Assembly: GCA_947253595.1 (NCBI GenBank)
Contig: CAMXZR010000097.1
Span: forward strand, 1 to 5,210
Length of the DNA: 5,210 bases
From: an uncultured Olsenella sp.
GTDB lineage: Bacteria > Actinomycetota > Coriobacteriia > Coriobacteriales > Atopobiaceae
Direction of reading: 5' to 3'
The first letter of the stretch is position 1, and each line of letters starts with the position of its first letter. This document shows positions 1 through 5,159 of the stretch, in pieces. The position numbers and the translations under genes are program-made. The notes under the pieces were generated by a model that saw only the letters and a list, made by a program, of their open reading frames with translations, made no database searches and was not told where the DNA came from.

Positions 1-970
1 ATGCGTTGGCTACACCGAGGGAGACCCCCACTGCGAGCGCGCCCGCGAGCTCATTCGCAGTGAGGTGGGACGCGATGACGTTGACGTGGAGTTCTGCATC
101 GGCGGCACCTCCACCAACGTCGTGGGCGTGACCGGCATGCTGCGCGACTGGGAGGGCGTCATCTGCACCAGGGACGCCCACATCAACGTGCACGAGACGG
201 GCGCGATCGCCGCCTGCGGGCGCACCGTGCTGCCCACCCAGGACGAGGACGGCTTTCTTTCCGTAGAGAGGGCCGAGCAGGTCTACAGGAACCAGACCCT
301 CACCGGGCGGCACATGACGCTGCCCAAGCTGGTCTACATCACGAACGCCACCGAGTTCGGGGGCGCGTGGAGCTGCGAGCGCTTCGACGCCGTCTGCGAC
401 TGGGCCCAGGACCGCGGCCTCAAGGTCTTCGTAGACGGGGCGCGACTGGGCAGCGCCCTCACCAGCGAGGGCAACGACCTCAGCCTGAGGCACATCGCCG
501 AACGTGCGAGCGCCTTCTACATCGGCGGCACCAAGAACGGGATGCTCTTCGGGGAGGCGATGGTCATCGCCGACCCCGAGCTCAGGGAGAGCTTCCCCTA
601 CCTGGTGAAGGAGCGGGGCGGCCTCATGGCCAAGGGGCGCCTCCTGGGCGTGCAGTTCGAAGCGGCCTTCGAGCGCGACGGGAGCGGCGAGGCACTCTAC
701 TGGAGGCTGGCGCGGCAGGCCAACGCCCGTGCGGCACGCCTCAGGGAGGGCATGGTCGGCTTGGGCTTCAGGAGCTACCTGGACTCCCCCACCAACCAGC
801 AGTTCTTCGTGGTCTCGGCCGGGCAGGCGCGTGCCTTCGGCGCGGCCGCGGGCGCAGAGACCTTCGCCGTCCTGCCCACGGGCGAGGAGGTCATCCGCCT
901 TGTCTGCTCTTGGGCGACGCGCGAGGGGGACGTGGAGGAGCTGCTGGAGTTCGCTGGCACGCTGTCATAG
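1..970 (+). CDS. Threonine aldolase-family PLP-dependent lyase, 5' end outside window
   Basis: This is the C-terminal 322 residues of a fold-type I PLP enzyme of the beta-eliminating lyase / low-specificity L-threonine aldolase family, which typically cleaves L-threonine or L-allo-threonine to glycine and acetaldehyde in the cytoplasm. Reading starts in frame at base 2, with no start codon in the window, and ends at TAG 968-970. Numbering visible residues from base 2: a glycine-rich CIGGTSTNV segment near 32-40 would contact the cofactor phosphate; H60 in DAHINVHETGA matches the histidine usually found over the PLP ring; D145 and R148 in FVDGARLGSAL match the Asp that holds the pyridine nitrogen and the nearby Arg; K178 in YIGGTKNGM is the expected Schiff-base lysine. 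Family members are about 340 residues, so only some 20-35 N-terminal residues are missing. A GTG at 65 is in frame but would delete conserved sequence, so it is not the start. Substrate specificity cannot be read from sequence; a related amino-acid lyase is possible. It converges on the DUF47 gene across the repeat block. Confidence 0.85.
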   Translation, partial: CVGYTEGDPHCERARELIRSEVGRDDVDVEFCIGGTSTNVVGVTGMLRDWEGVICTRDAHINVHETGAIAACGRTVLPTQDEDGFLSVERAEQVYRNQTLTGRHMTLPKLVYITNATEFGGAWSCERFDAVCDWAQDRGLKVFVDGARLGSALTSEGNDLSLRHIAERASAFYIGGTKNGMLFGEAMVIADPELRESFPYLVKERGGLMAKGRLLGVQFEAAFERDGSGEALYWRLARQANARAARLREGMVGLGFRSYLDSPTNQQFFVVSAGQARAFGAAAGAETFAVLPTGEEVIRLVCSWATREGDVEELLEFAGTLS

Positions 971-975
971 CTTTT

Positions 976-1160
976 GAGCGCGACGACCGCGGAGGCGTGC
1001 TTCTCTCCGCCGCGAAGGCATCCGACACGCGCGAGGCATGTCACGACAGCGTCCAACGCGTGCGAAGGCCTATCGCAGCAGCGCCCAATGCGCGTCTCTC
1101 GGCACCGAAGGCACCTCACGCGTCTCTCCTCGCGCCAAGAACGTCCAACGCGTGCGACGG
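976..1160 (-). repeat. Left arm of palindromic ~30-bp repeat array (six units)
   Basis: Six degenerate units follow the lyase stop codon. Each contains a core like GTCCAACGCGT, the reverse complement of the unit in the right arm. Comparable core positions start near 990, 1024, 1053, 1085, 1115 and 1145, giving steps of 34, 29, 32, 30 and 30 bases. The best-preserved units are those at 1053 and 1145, which share GTCCAACGCGTGCGA. Several units end in GTCTCTC. I see no gene, tRNA or intrinsic terminator with a T-tract here. Unit boundaries are by eye and uncertain by a few bases; the strand sign only marks that this arm is opposite to the right arm. Confidence 0.75.
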
Positions 1161-1208
1161 GAGCGCGCCAACTGGGGTGATGCGGGGCAGAAGGACGCGT
1201 CGGACGTT
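1140..1208. repeat. Central inverted repeat of the array
   Basis: Bases 1140-1153 (AACGTCCAACGCGT) and 1195-1208 (ACGCGTCGGACGTT) are reverse complements at 13 of 14 positions, separated by a 41-base loop that includes the only stretch between the arms without a unit (about 1161-1190). This is the innermost unit pair of the large palindrome. The same centre of symmetry (near 1174) pairs the next units outward, for example ACGCGT at 1118-1123 with ACGCGT at 1225-1230. Neither side has a following T-tract, so it is not a standard intrinsic terminator. Confidence 0.8.
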
Positions 1209-1415
1209 GTCGCGCAAATTAGAAACGCGTTCGACGTTTTCGAGCGCACTAGAGACGCGCCGGACGTAGTCGAACAGGCGAGAGACGCGCCGGACGCTTT
1301 CGACGCTAGCTGAGAGACGCGCCGGACGTTGTCGCGCGAACGCGAAGACGCGTCGGGCGCATCCGATATAGTCAGACGAGCGAGAGACGCATGCGACGCA
1401 TTCGAGCAGGCGAGC
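1191..1415 (+). repeat. Right arm of palindromic ~30-bp repeat array (seven units)
   Basis: Seven units resemble GACGCGCCGGACGTTGTC followed by about 12 variable bases, often CGAGC-rich and ending in AGA. The GACGCG (once AACGCG) cores start at 1194, 1224, 1254, 1284, 1316, 1347 and 1386, so the steps are exactly 30, 30, 30, then 32, 31 and 39. Units 3, 4 and 5 share the identical block GAGACGCGCCGGACG. Degeneration rises towards the right end, where unit 7 reads GACGCATGCGACGCATTCG. The arm runs up to about 40 bases from the stop codon of the leftward DUF47 gene. Together with the left arm it fills nearly all of the 485-bp gap. Confidence 0.85.
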
Positions 1416-1455
1416 CGCAGACCCGGAGCCAAGCCCCTCTCGCCATATCCGCGTC

Positions 1456-2088
1456 CTACGCGCTCTTCATGATTACCGAGCGCACGACGCCCGCTGCGGC
1501 GTCACAGGCGTCCAGGCAGCCCTCCATGCGGTCGAAGACGCGCATCCAGCCCACCACGTGGCCGCGCCGCGCCTCGTCCAGGGTGTCATCGTGGAAGAGG
1601 TTGCGCAGCCCCCGCTCGTAGACGTTGTCACCCTCGTCCTCGATGTTGCCCACGGCGATGGCCTTCTCCATGACCACGGGGTCGTTCTTGTAGTCGGGCA
1701 GGCGGTCGAACATCACGCAGAGCTCCTTGACGGCTTGCAGGGTGAGCTCGGCCATCTGACGCGCCTCGACGCGTGTGGTGCTCATGTTAAAGAGGTCCAG
1801 GCCCGTGCAGACGCCCTCGATGTAGTCCACGATGTCATCCATCTTGAGGGCGAGGTCGGATATGTCGTTGCGGTCGAAGGGCGTGATGAAGGAGGAGTAG
1901 AGCTCCTTCATGATCTTGCGCACGTGCTCGTCCGCACGTCCCTCGTGAAGCTTCATGGCGGGAATCATGGCGATCGACTCGGGGTAGCCCTCGACGAACC
2001 TCACGTAATCCTCGGCGGAGGAAAGGATCTCGGTCGAGAAGTCCCTCAGCAGGGTGTAGAACGGGTCTTCCTTCTTGATGCGAGCCAT
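1456..2088 (-). CDS. DUF47 / PhoU-like phosphate transport accessory protein
   Basis: A 210-residue all-helical cytoplasmic protein of the DUF47 family (COG1392, TIGR00153), a PhoU relative that usually sits beside PiT permeases and is thought to modulate phosphate uptake. Visible hallmarks are the first acidic metal-binding-type helix HEGRADEHVRKIM (48-60), the signature SSFITPFDRNDISDLA (65-80) followed by MDDIVDYIE (83-91), and the second acidic helix NIEDEGDNVYERGLRNLF (148-165). The C-terminal helix (about 171-208) carries the usual acidic and lysine positions and ends in VIMKSA. Length fits the family. The ATG at 2088 gives the typical N-terminus (MARIKKEDPFYTLLRDF) and follows a purine-rich AAGAGAG. 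It lies 87 bases downstream of the PiT gene on the same strand, so the two are very likely one transcript. The 87-base gap shows no promoter I would defend. The stop codon faces the repeat array. Confidence 0.9.
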   Translation of the reverse strand: MARIKKEDPFYTLLRDFSTEILSSAEDYVRFVEGYPESIAMIPAMKLHEGRADEHVRKIMKELYSSFITPFDRNDISDLALKMDDIVDYIEGVCTGLDLFNMSTTRVEARQMAELTLQAVKELCVMFDRLPDYKNDPVVMEKAIAVGNIEDEGDNVYERGLRNLFHDDTLDEARRGHVVGWMRVFDRMEGCLDACDAAAGVVRSVIMKSA

Positions 2089-2175
2089 GTCTCTCTCTTT
2101 TCTGCACGTGGTCCGTTGGTCGTTGGCAAGGGTGCGGCGGCGGCGCTCGGCCGTCGCAGGTGCGGCACGAGGCCG

Positions 2176-3225
2176 CTAGAAGAGCACGAGGAAGAATCGG
2201 GCAAGGAGATAGCCGATGAGGCCGCAGCCCGGGAAGGTGAAGACCCAGGTCAGCACCATGTCCTTGGCTATGGCCCAGTTGACGGAGCGGACGTTCTCGG
2301 CCGCGCCGGCACCCATGATTGCCGCCGTCTTGGTGTGCGTGGTGGAAACGGGAAGCCCCGTGAGCGTGGCGATGAGCAGCGATGCGGTTGCGCTGATGGA
2401 CGCGGCGAAGCCCTGGTACTTGTCCAGCTGGACCATGCTCATGCCCACGGTCTTGATGATCTTCTTGCCGCCCACGGCGGTGCCCAGGGCCATGACGCCG
2501 GCGCAGAGCACCTCGATCCACAGGGGAAACCCGCCCACGTCGGCGATGCCCATGTTGGCGGAGAGGGCGATGGCCAACATGGCGGTGGACATGAACTTCT
2601 GGCCGTCCTGGGCGCCGTGCATGAGGGCGACGCCTGCGGCGCCGATGACCTGCATGCGGCCAAAGAAGTTGTTGGCGCGGCGACGGTCCGCGTTCCTGCA
2701 GGCCACGGGGATGACCTTGGCGATGCCCCAGCCAGCCAGGTAGCCCAGGACGGTGGAGAGGACCAGGCCATAGATGACCTTGACCCACTCGCCCATGTTG
2801 ACTCCGCCCAGGCCACCGTGCACGGCGAGCGCGGCACCGGTGAGACCGGCAATGAGGGCGTGACTCTCGGAGGTGGGGATGCCAAAGACCCAGGCGCCGA
2901 CGCCCCATGCCACGATGCCCACCGTCGCGGCGGCGAGCGCTATGAGGGCGGCGTGGGTGTCCCCACCGAAGTCGACCATGCCGCTCATGGTGTCCGCCAC
3001 TGCGGTGGAGATGAACGACATCGCGACCAGGCCCACGAAGTTGCAGATGACGCTCATGGCGATGGCCTCGTTGACGCCGATCGAGCGCGTGCCCACAGGC
3101 TCGGCGATGGCATTGGCGGCGTCTGTCGACCCGTTGACGAAGATGGTGCCCAGGACGAGCACCATGACGACCGCCAGGAAGGGGTTCGAGGCGAGTATCT
3201 GCAGGAACTGGGGGAAGCTGATCAT
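2176..3225 (-). CDS. PiT-family inorganic phosphate (anion) permease
   Basis: A 349-residue polytopic inner-membrane protein of the PiT family (cation-coupled phosphate symporters). The family's internal duplication is visible: NGSTDAANA (31-39) in the first half corresponds to HGAQDGQKFM (203-212) in the second, and PTSESHALIAG (117-127) corresponds to LPVSTTHTKTAAIMG (291-305). Hydrophobic segments occur near 15-30, 53-75, 91-115, 121-137, 150-168, 190-203, 212-228, 235-253, 273-290 and 321-348, fitting about ten membrane spans. Positively charged stretches (CRNADRRRANN, 176-186; GKKIIK, 253-258) lie in loops. Length is normal for the short bacterial form. The ATG at 3225 is preceded by AGAAGG at good spacing (seven bases). 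DUF47 follows on the same strand, which favours phosphate as substrate. A minority of PiT members (CysP of Bacillus subtilis) carry sulfate, and cysKE lies immediately upstream, so sulfate cannot be excluded from sequence. Confidence 0.92.
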   Translation of the reverse strand: MISFPQFLQILASNPFLAVVMVLVLGTIFVNGSTDAANAIAEPVGTRSIGVNEAIAMSVICNFVGLVAMSFISTAVADTMSGMVDFGGDTHAALIALAAATVGIVAWGVGAWVFGIPTSESHALIAGLTGAALAVHGGLGGVNMGEWVKVIYGLVLSTVLGYLAGWGIAKVIPVACRNADRRRANNFFGRMQVIGAAGVALMHGAQDGQKFMSTAMLAIALSANMGIADVGGFPLWIEVLCAGVMALGTAVGGKKIIKTVGMSMVQLDKYQGFAASISATASLLIATLTGLPVSTTHTKTAAIMGAGAAENVRSVNWAIAKDMVLTWVFTFPGCGLIGYLLARFFLVLF

Positions 3226-3285
3226 GGGTCACCCTTCTGTCGGGAGAGGCGGACGCAGGCGGCGCGAGGCGGCCGGCTGACCCGC

Positions 3286-3328
3286 CCTGGTGACCTGGAG
3301 GGGTAACCATGTCCCCGGCGGCACCAGG
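3286..3328 (-). repeat. Inverted repeats at the start of the PiT leader
   Basis: CCTGGTG at 3286-3292 is a perfect reverse complement of CACCAGG at 3322-3328. A second, overlapping possibility pairs ACCTGG at 3293-3298 with CCAGGT at 3324-3329. The two share the same right-hand arm, so only one can form at a time. The right arm overlaps the predicted transcription start, so this could be an operator dyad as easily as an RNA structure. Stems are short and loops of 25-29 bases are long, so chance is a real alternative. Confidence 0.3.
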
Positions 3329-3332
3329 TTCG

Positions 3333-3338
3333 ATTATA
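3333..3338 (-). promoter_or_regulatory. Candidate -10 box of the PiT-DUF47 operon
   Basis: Read leftward, the sequence is GGCTATATAATCG, a perfect TATAAT in the only AT-rich patch of an otherwise GC-rich gap between cysE and the PiT gene. It would start transcription near 3326 and give a leader of about 100 bases. I find no convincing TTGACA-like -35 at 16-18 bases spacing and no TGn extension, so an activator may be needed or the match may be chance. Confidence 0.45.
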
Positions 3339-3397
3339 TAGCCTCGGATGACCCGACGTGCCGGAGGCGTCGAATGCAAGCGCGGATACGCGGGTGG

Positions 3398-4099
3398 CTA
3401 GAGGGAGCAGGACCAGCGCAGGTTCTCGTCGTCCGCCTGGGCGGCCACGTCGGGGACGAGGGAGAGGCACCCCGCCTCCCAGCAGCGGTGCTCGCGCACG
3501 ACGGAGGCGGGGACGCCGGCGACGGTCACGTCGTCGGGAACGTCGTGGAGCACCACGGCACCAGCACCGACCTTGGAGTTGTCGCCGATGCGAATGTCTC
3601 CCAGGATGGTGGCTCGTGCCCCGACCATGACGTTGTTGCCCAGGGTGGGGTGCCGCTTGCCTGCGTGCTTGCCCGTCATGCCCAGGGTGACCCCCTGATA
3701 GAGCATCACGTCATCGCCAATCACCGCCGTTGCGCCGATGACCACGCCCATGCCGTGGTCTATGACGAGGCGGCGGCCGATGGTCGCTGCAGGGTGGATC
3801 TCGACCCCGAGACGGCGGCGCGTGCGCTGCGAGAGGTAGGTCGCGAGCCTGCGTGCGCCATGCTCCCAGAGCCAGTGGTTGCGGCGGTACGACCACACGG
3901 CGTGCAGCCCCGTGGCAAAGAGGACGACGTCACGGGCGGAGGTCGCGCTGGGGTCGCGGGCGAGCACGGCCTGCACATCCTCGCGCAGGCGACCCAACAG
4001 CGATGGTCGCCGTCGGCTCGCCTGGCTGCCGGCAACGTCGCCGGCCGTCGCGAGCCCGTCCGTGCCACTTGCCTGGTAGCCTGCCTCGATGAGTTCCAT
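3398..4099 (-). CDS. cysE: Serine O-acetyltransferase
   Basis: CysE acetylates L-serine with acetyl-CoA to O-acetylserine, the first committed step of cysteine synthesis, in the cytoplasm. The 233-residue product has the N-terminal helical region (about 33-95, including LLGRLREDVQAVLARDP) and then a left-handed beta-helix of hexapeptide repeats (about 98-200). Active-site features are VEIHPAATIG (99-108), with Glu as in other Gram-positive enzymes, and D114-H115 in IDHGMGVVIG. The acetyl-CoA/serine loop YQGVTLGMTGK (134-144) is followed by KRHP (148-151), and AGVPASVV (194-201) closes the helix. The loop normally reads LGGTGK; here the second Gly is Met. The last ~30 residues are a tail with three Cys, ending in SCSL; in the cysteine synthase complex the CysE C-terminus, usually ending in Ile, enters the CysK active site. 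I chose ATG at 4099 because GGGGAGAGGG precedes it at correct spacing. A GTG at 4168 would add 23 residues with poor codon use and no ribosome site. It follows cysK by 143 bases. Confidence 0.93.
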   Translation of the reverse strand: MELIEAGYQASGTDGLATAGDVAGSQASRRRPSLLGRLREDVQAVLARDPSATSARDVVLFATGLHAVWSYRRNHWLWEHGARRLATYLSQRTRRRLGVEIHPAATIGRRLVIDHGMGVVIGATAVIGDDVMLYQGVTLGMTGKHAGKRHPTLGNNVMVGARATILGDIRIGDNSKVGAGAVVLHDVPDDVTVAGVPASVVREHRCWEAGCLSLVPDVAAQADDENLRWSCSL

Positions 4100-4104
4100 G
4101 ACGT

Positions 4105-4114
4105 CCCTCTCCCC
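4105..4114 (-). promoter_or_regulatory. Ribosome binding site that fixes the cysE start
   Basis: Leftward sequence GGGGAGAGGG lies just ahead of the ATG at 4099: its GAGG is six bases and its GGAG nine bases from the start codon. The in-frame GTG at 4168 has only a G-run before it, and the codons between the two (ACA, TCA, AGG, GGG) are unlike those of the neighbouring genes. This supports the shorter protein. Confidence 0.75.
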
Positions 4115-4242
4115 TGCCCTTGCTGACGATGTGGTCGCGTCGCGGGCCTTGTGATTCGCGTGGGCCACCCCCGAAGCCCCGTCGCGCCTGTCGGCCGCGT
4201 GTCATGCCGGGGCCGCCACCGCGCCCCCGTCGCCACCTCTCC

Positions 4243-5154
4243 CTAGGGCTCCATGGAGAGGTAGCGCTCGCCCGTGTCGGGCAGGATGGCAACGATTGTC
4301 CTGCCCGCGTACTCCACACGTCCGGCAAGCTCAACGGCCGCCGCGACCGCCGCCCCGGACGAGATGCCCACCAGAAGACCCAGCTCGTCTGCCAAGCGCC
4401 TCTTGGTCTGGATGGCGCTGTCGGAGCTCACGGGCAGGACCTCGTCCACCACGGCAGCTTCGTAGTTCTTGGGCACGAAGCCCGCTCCGATGCCTTGGAT
4501 GCGATGGCCGCCAGCGGGCTTGCCTGCCAGGACCTGCGACTCCTCGGGCTCGACGGCGACGGCGCGGACGTCGGACCTCTGCTCCTTCAAGTACCGAGCC
4601 GTTCCAGAGATCGTCCCGCCGGTGCCCACGCCCGCAACGATGGCGTCCACCTGGCCGTCCGTGTCGGCCCAGACCTCGGGGCCGGTGGTCCGGTAGTGTG
4701 CCAGGGGGTTGGCCGGGTTCTCGAACTGCCCGGCGACGATCGAGCCGGGGATGCTGGCGCGCAGCTCCTCGGCACGGGCGATGGAACCCTTCATGCCCAG
4801 TTTGCCGGGGGTGAGCTCGATGCGCGCACCATAGCTCGCAGCGAGCTTCCGGCGCTCGACGGACATGGTCTCGGGCATGACCAGAATCATGTGATAGCCG
4901 CGCGCGGCGCTGAGCATGGCCAGCCCGACGCCGGTGTTGCCGCTGGTGGGCTCGATGACGGTGCCGCCGGGACGCAGGCTGCCGTCCGCCTCTGCCGCGT
5001 CGAGCATGGCGCGGGCGACGCGGTCCTTCACGGATCCTCCGGGATTGGTGGCCTCGTACTTGCCCAGGACGGTGGCCTTACCGTCGGCAAGCGACGACAG
5101 GTCGACGAGTGGGGTCCTGCCGATGAGGGCGTCAATCTTCTCTGCGTAGTTCAT
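4243..5154 (-). CDS. cysK: Cysteine synthase (O-acetylserine sulfhydrylase A type)
   Basis: CysK converts O-acetylserine and sulfide to L-cysteine and acetate using PLP, in the cytoplasm. The 303-residue protein is a complete fold-type II enzyme. Seen in order: IGRTPLV (11-17), the PLP lysine K43 in NPGGSVKDR (37-45), the substrate loop EPTSGNTG (68-75), MPETMSVERR (93-102) typical of true CysK, the phosphate-binding GVGTGGTISG (175-184), HRIQGIGAGFVP (217-228), the Ser contacting the pyridine nitrogen in GISSGAA (263-269), and LPDTGERYLS (291-300). The end is a few residues shorter than forms that close with an LF pair, which is unremarkable. ATG at 5154 has AGAGGA seven bases upstream. It is first in the visible leftward cluster and is followed by cysE, so substrate supply and use are linked. 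No promoter is recognisable in the 56 bases before the window edge. A cystathionine synthase role is unlikely because no extra domain is present. Confidence 0.95.
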   Translation of the reverse strand: MNYAEKIDALIGRTPLVDLSSLADGKATVLGKYEATNPGGSVKDRVARAMLDAAEADGSLRPGGTVIEPTSGNTGVGLAMLSAARGYHMILVMPETMSVERRKLAASYGARIELTPGKLGMKGSIARAEELRASIPGSIVAGQFENPANPLAHYRTTGPEVWADTDGQVDAIVAGVGTGGTISGTARYLKEQRSDVRAVAVEPEESQVLAGKPAGGHRIQGIGAGFVPKNYEAAVVDEVLPVSSDSAIQTKRRLADELGLLVGISSGAAVAAAVELAGRVEYAGRTIVAILPDTGERYLSMEP

Positions 5155-5159
5155 GCCAT
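5151..5159 (-). other. Two-codon open frame overlapping the cysK start
   Basis: Leftward, the bases ahead of cysK read ATGGCATGA, an ATG-GCA-TGA frame whose stop codon overlaps the cysK start as ATGA. The ribosome site AGAGGA is only two bases from this first ATG but seven from the cysK ATG, so cysK should be the main start. It may simply be chance. Confidence 0.3.

Noticed and set aside
976..1415. CRISPR array
   Set aside because: Units of about 30 bases recur, but there is no split into constant repeat and unique spacer, the conserved core is short and degenerate, the orientation flips at the centre, and no cas gene is near.
976..1415. Mobile element or miniature transposon with terminal inverted repeats
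   Set aside because: The inversion is spread over many short units rather than located at two defined ends. No transposase and no target-site duplication are visible.
1070..1432. A leftward gene for a 120-residue repeat protein
   Set aside because: The decapeptide frame is broken at one unit, no ribosome site precedes it, and the same motif appears on the other strand in the left arm. It is better explained as translated repeat DNA.
2089..2175. Promoter or small RNA between PiT and DUF47
   Set aside because: The 87 bases are GC-rich with no -10-like hexamer and no convincing stem; simple operon spacing is enough.
1558..3306. Very long rightward open frame antisense to the PiT and DUF47 genes
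   Set aside because: It is a by-product of high GC content: its Gly/Asp/His-rich translation has no domain logic, while the opposite strand encodes two clear families. The same holds for rightward frames opposite cysE (3290-4126) and cysK (4120-5175).
3375..3397. Intrinsic terminator after cysE
   Set aside because: A CGCG-TATC-CGCG hairpin of four base pairs is present just downstream, but it is short and no T-tract follows.
4100..4168. N-terminal extension of cysE from the GTG at 4168
   Set aside because: There is no Shine-Dalgarno before the GTG, the codons are atypical, and a strong ribosome site precedes the ATG at 4099.
4100..4242. Attenuator or riboswitch between cysK and cysE
   Set aside because: Several GC-rich complementary pairs such as GCCCCG/CGGGGC can be drawn, as expected at this composition, but there is no conserved motif, T-tract or alternative-fold pattern that I recognise.
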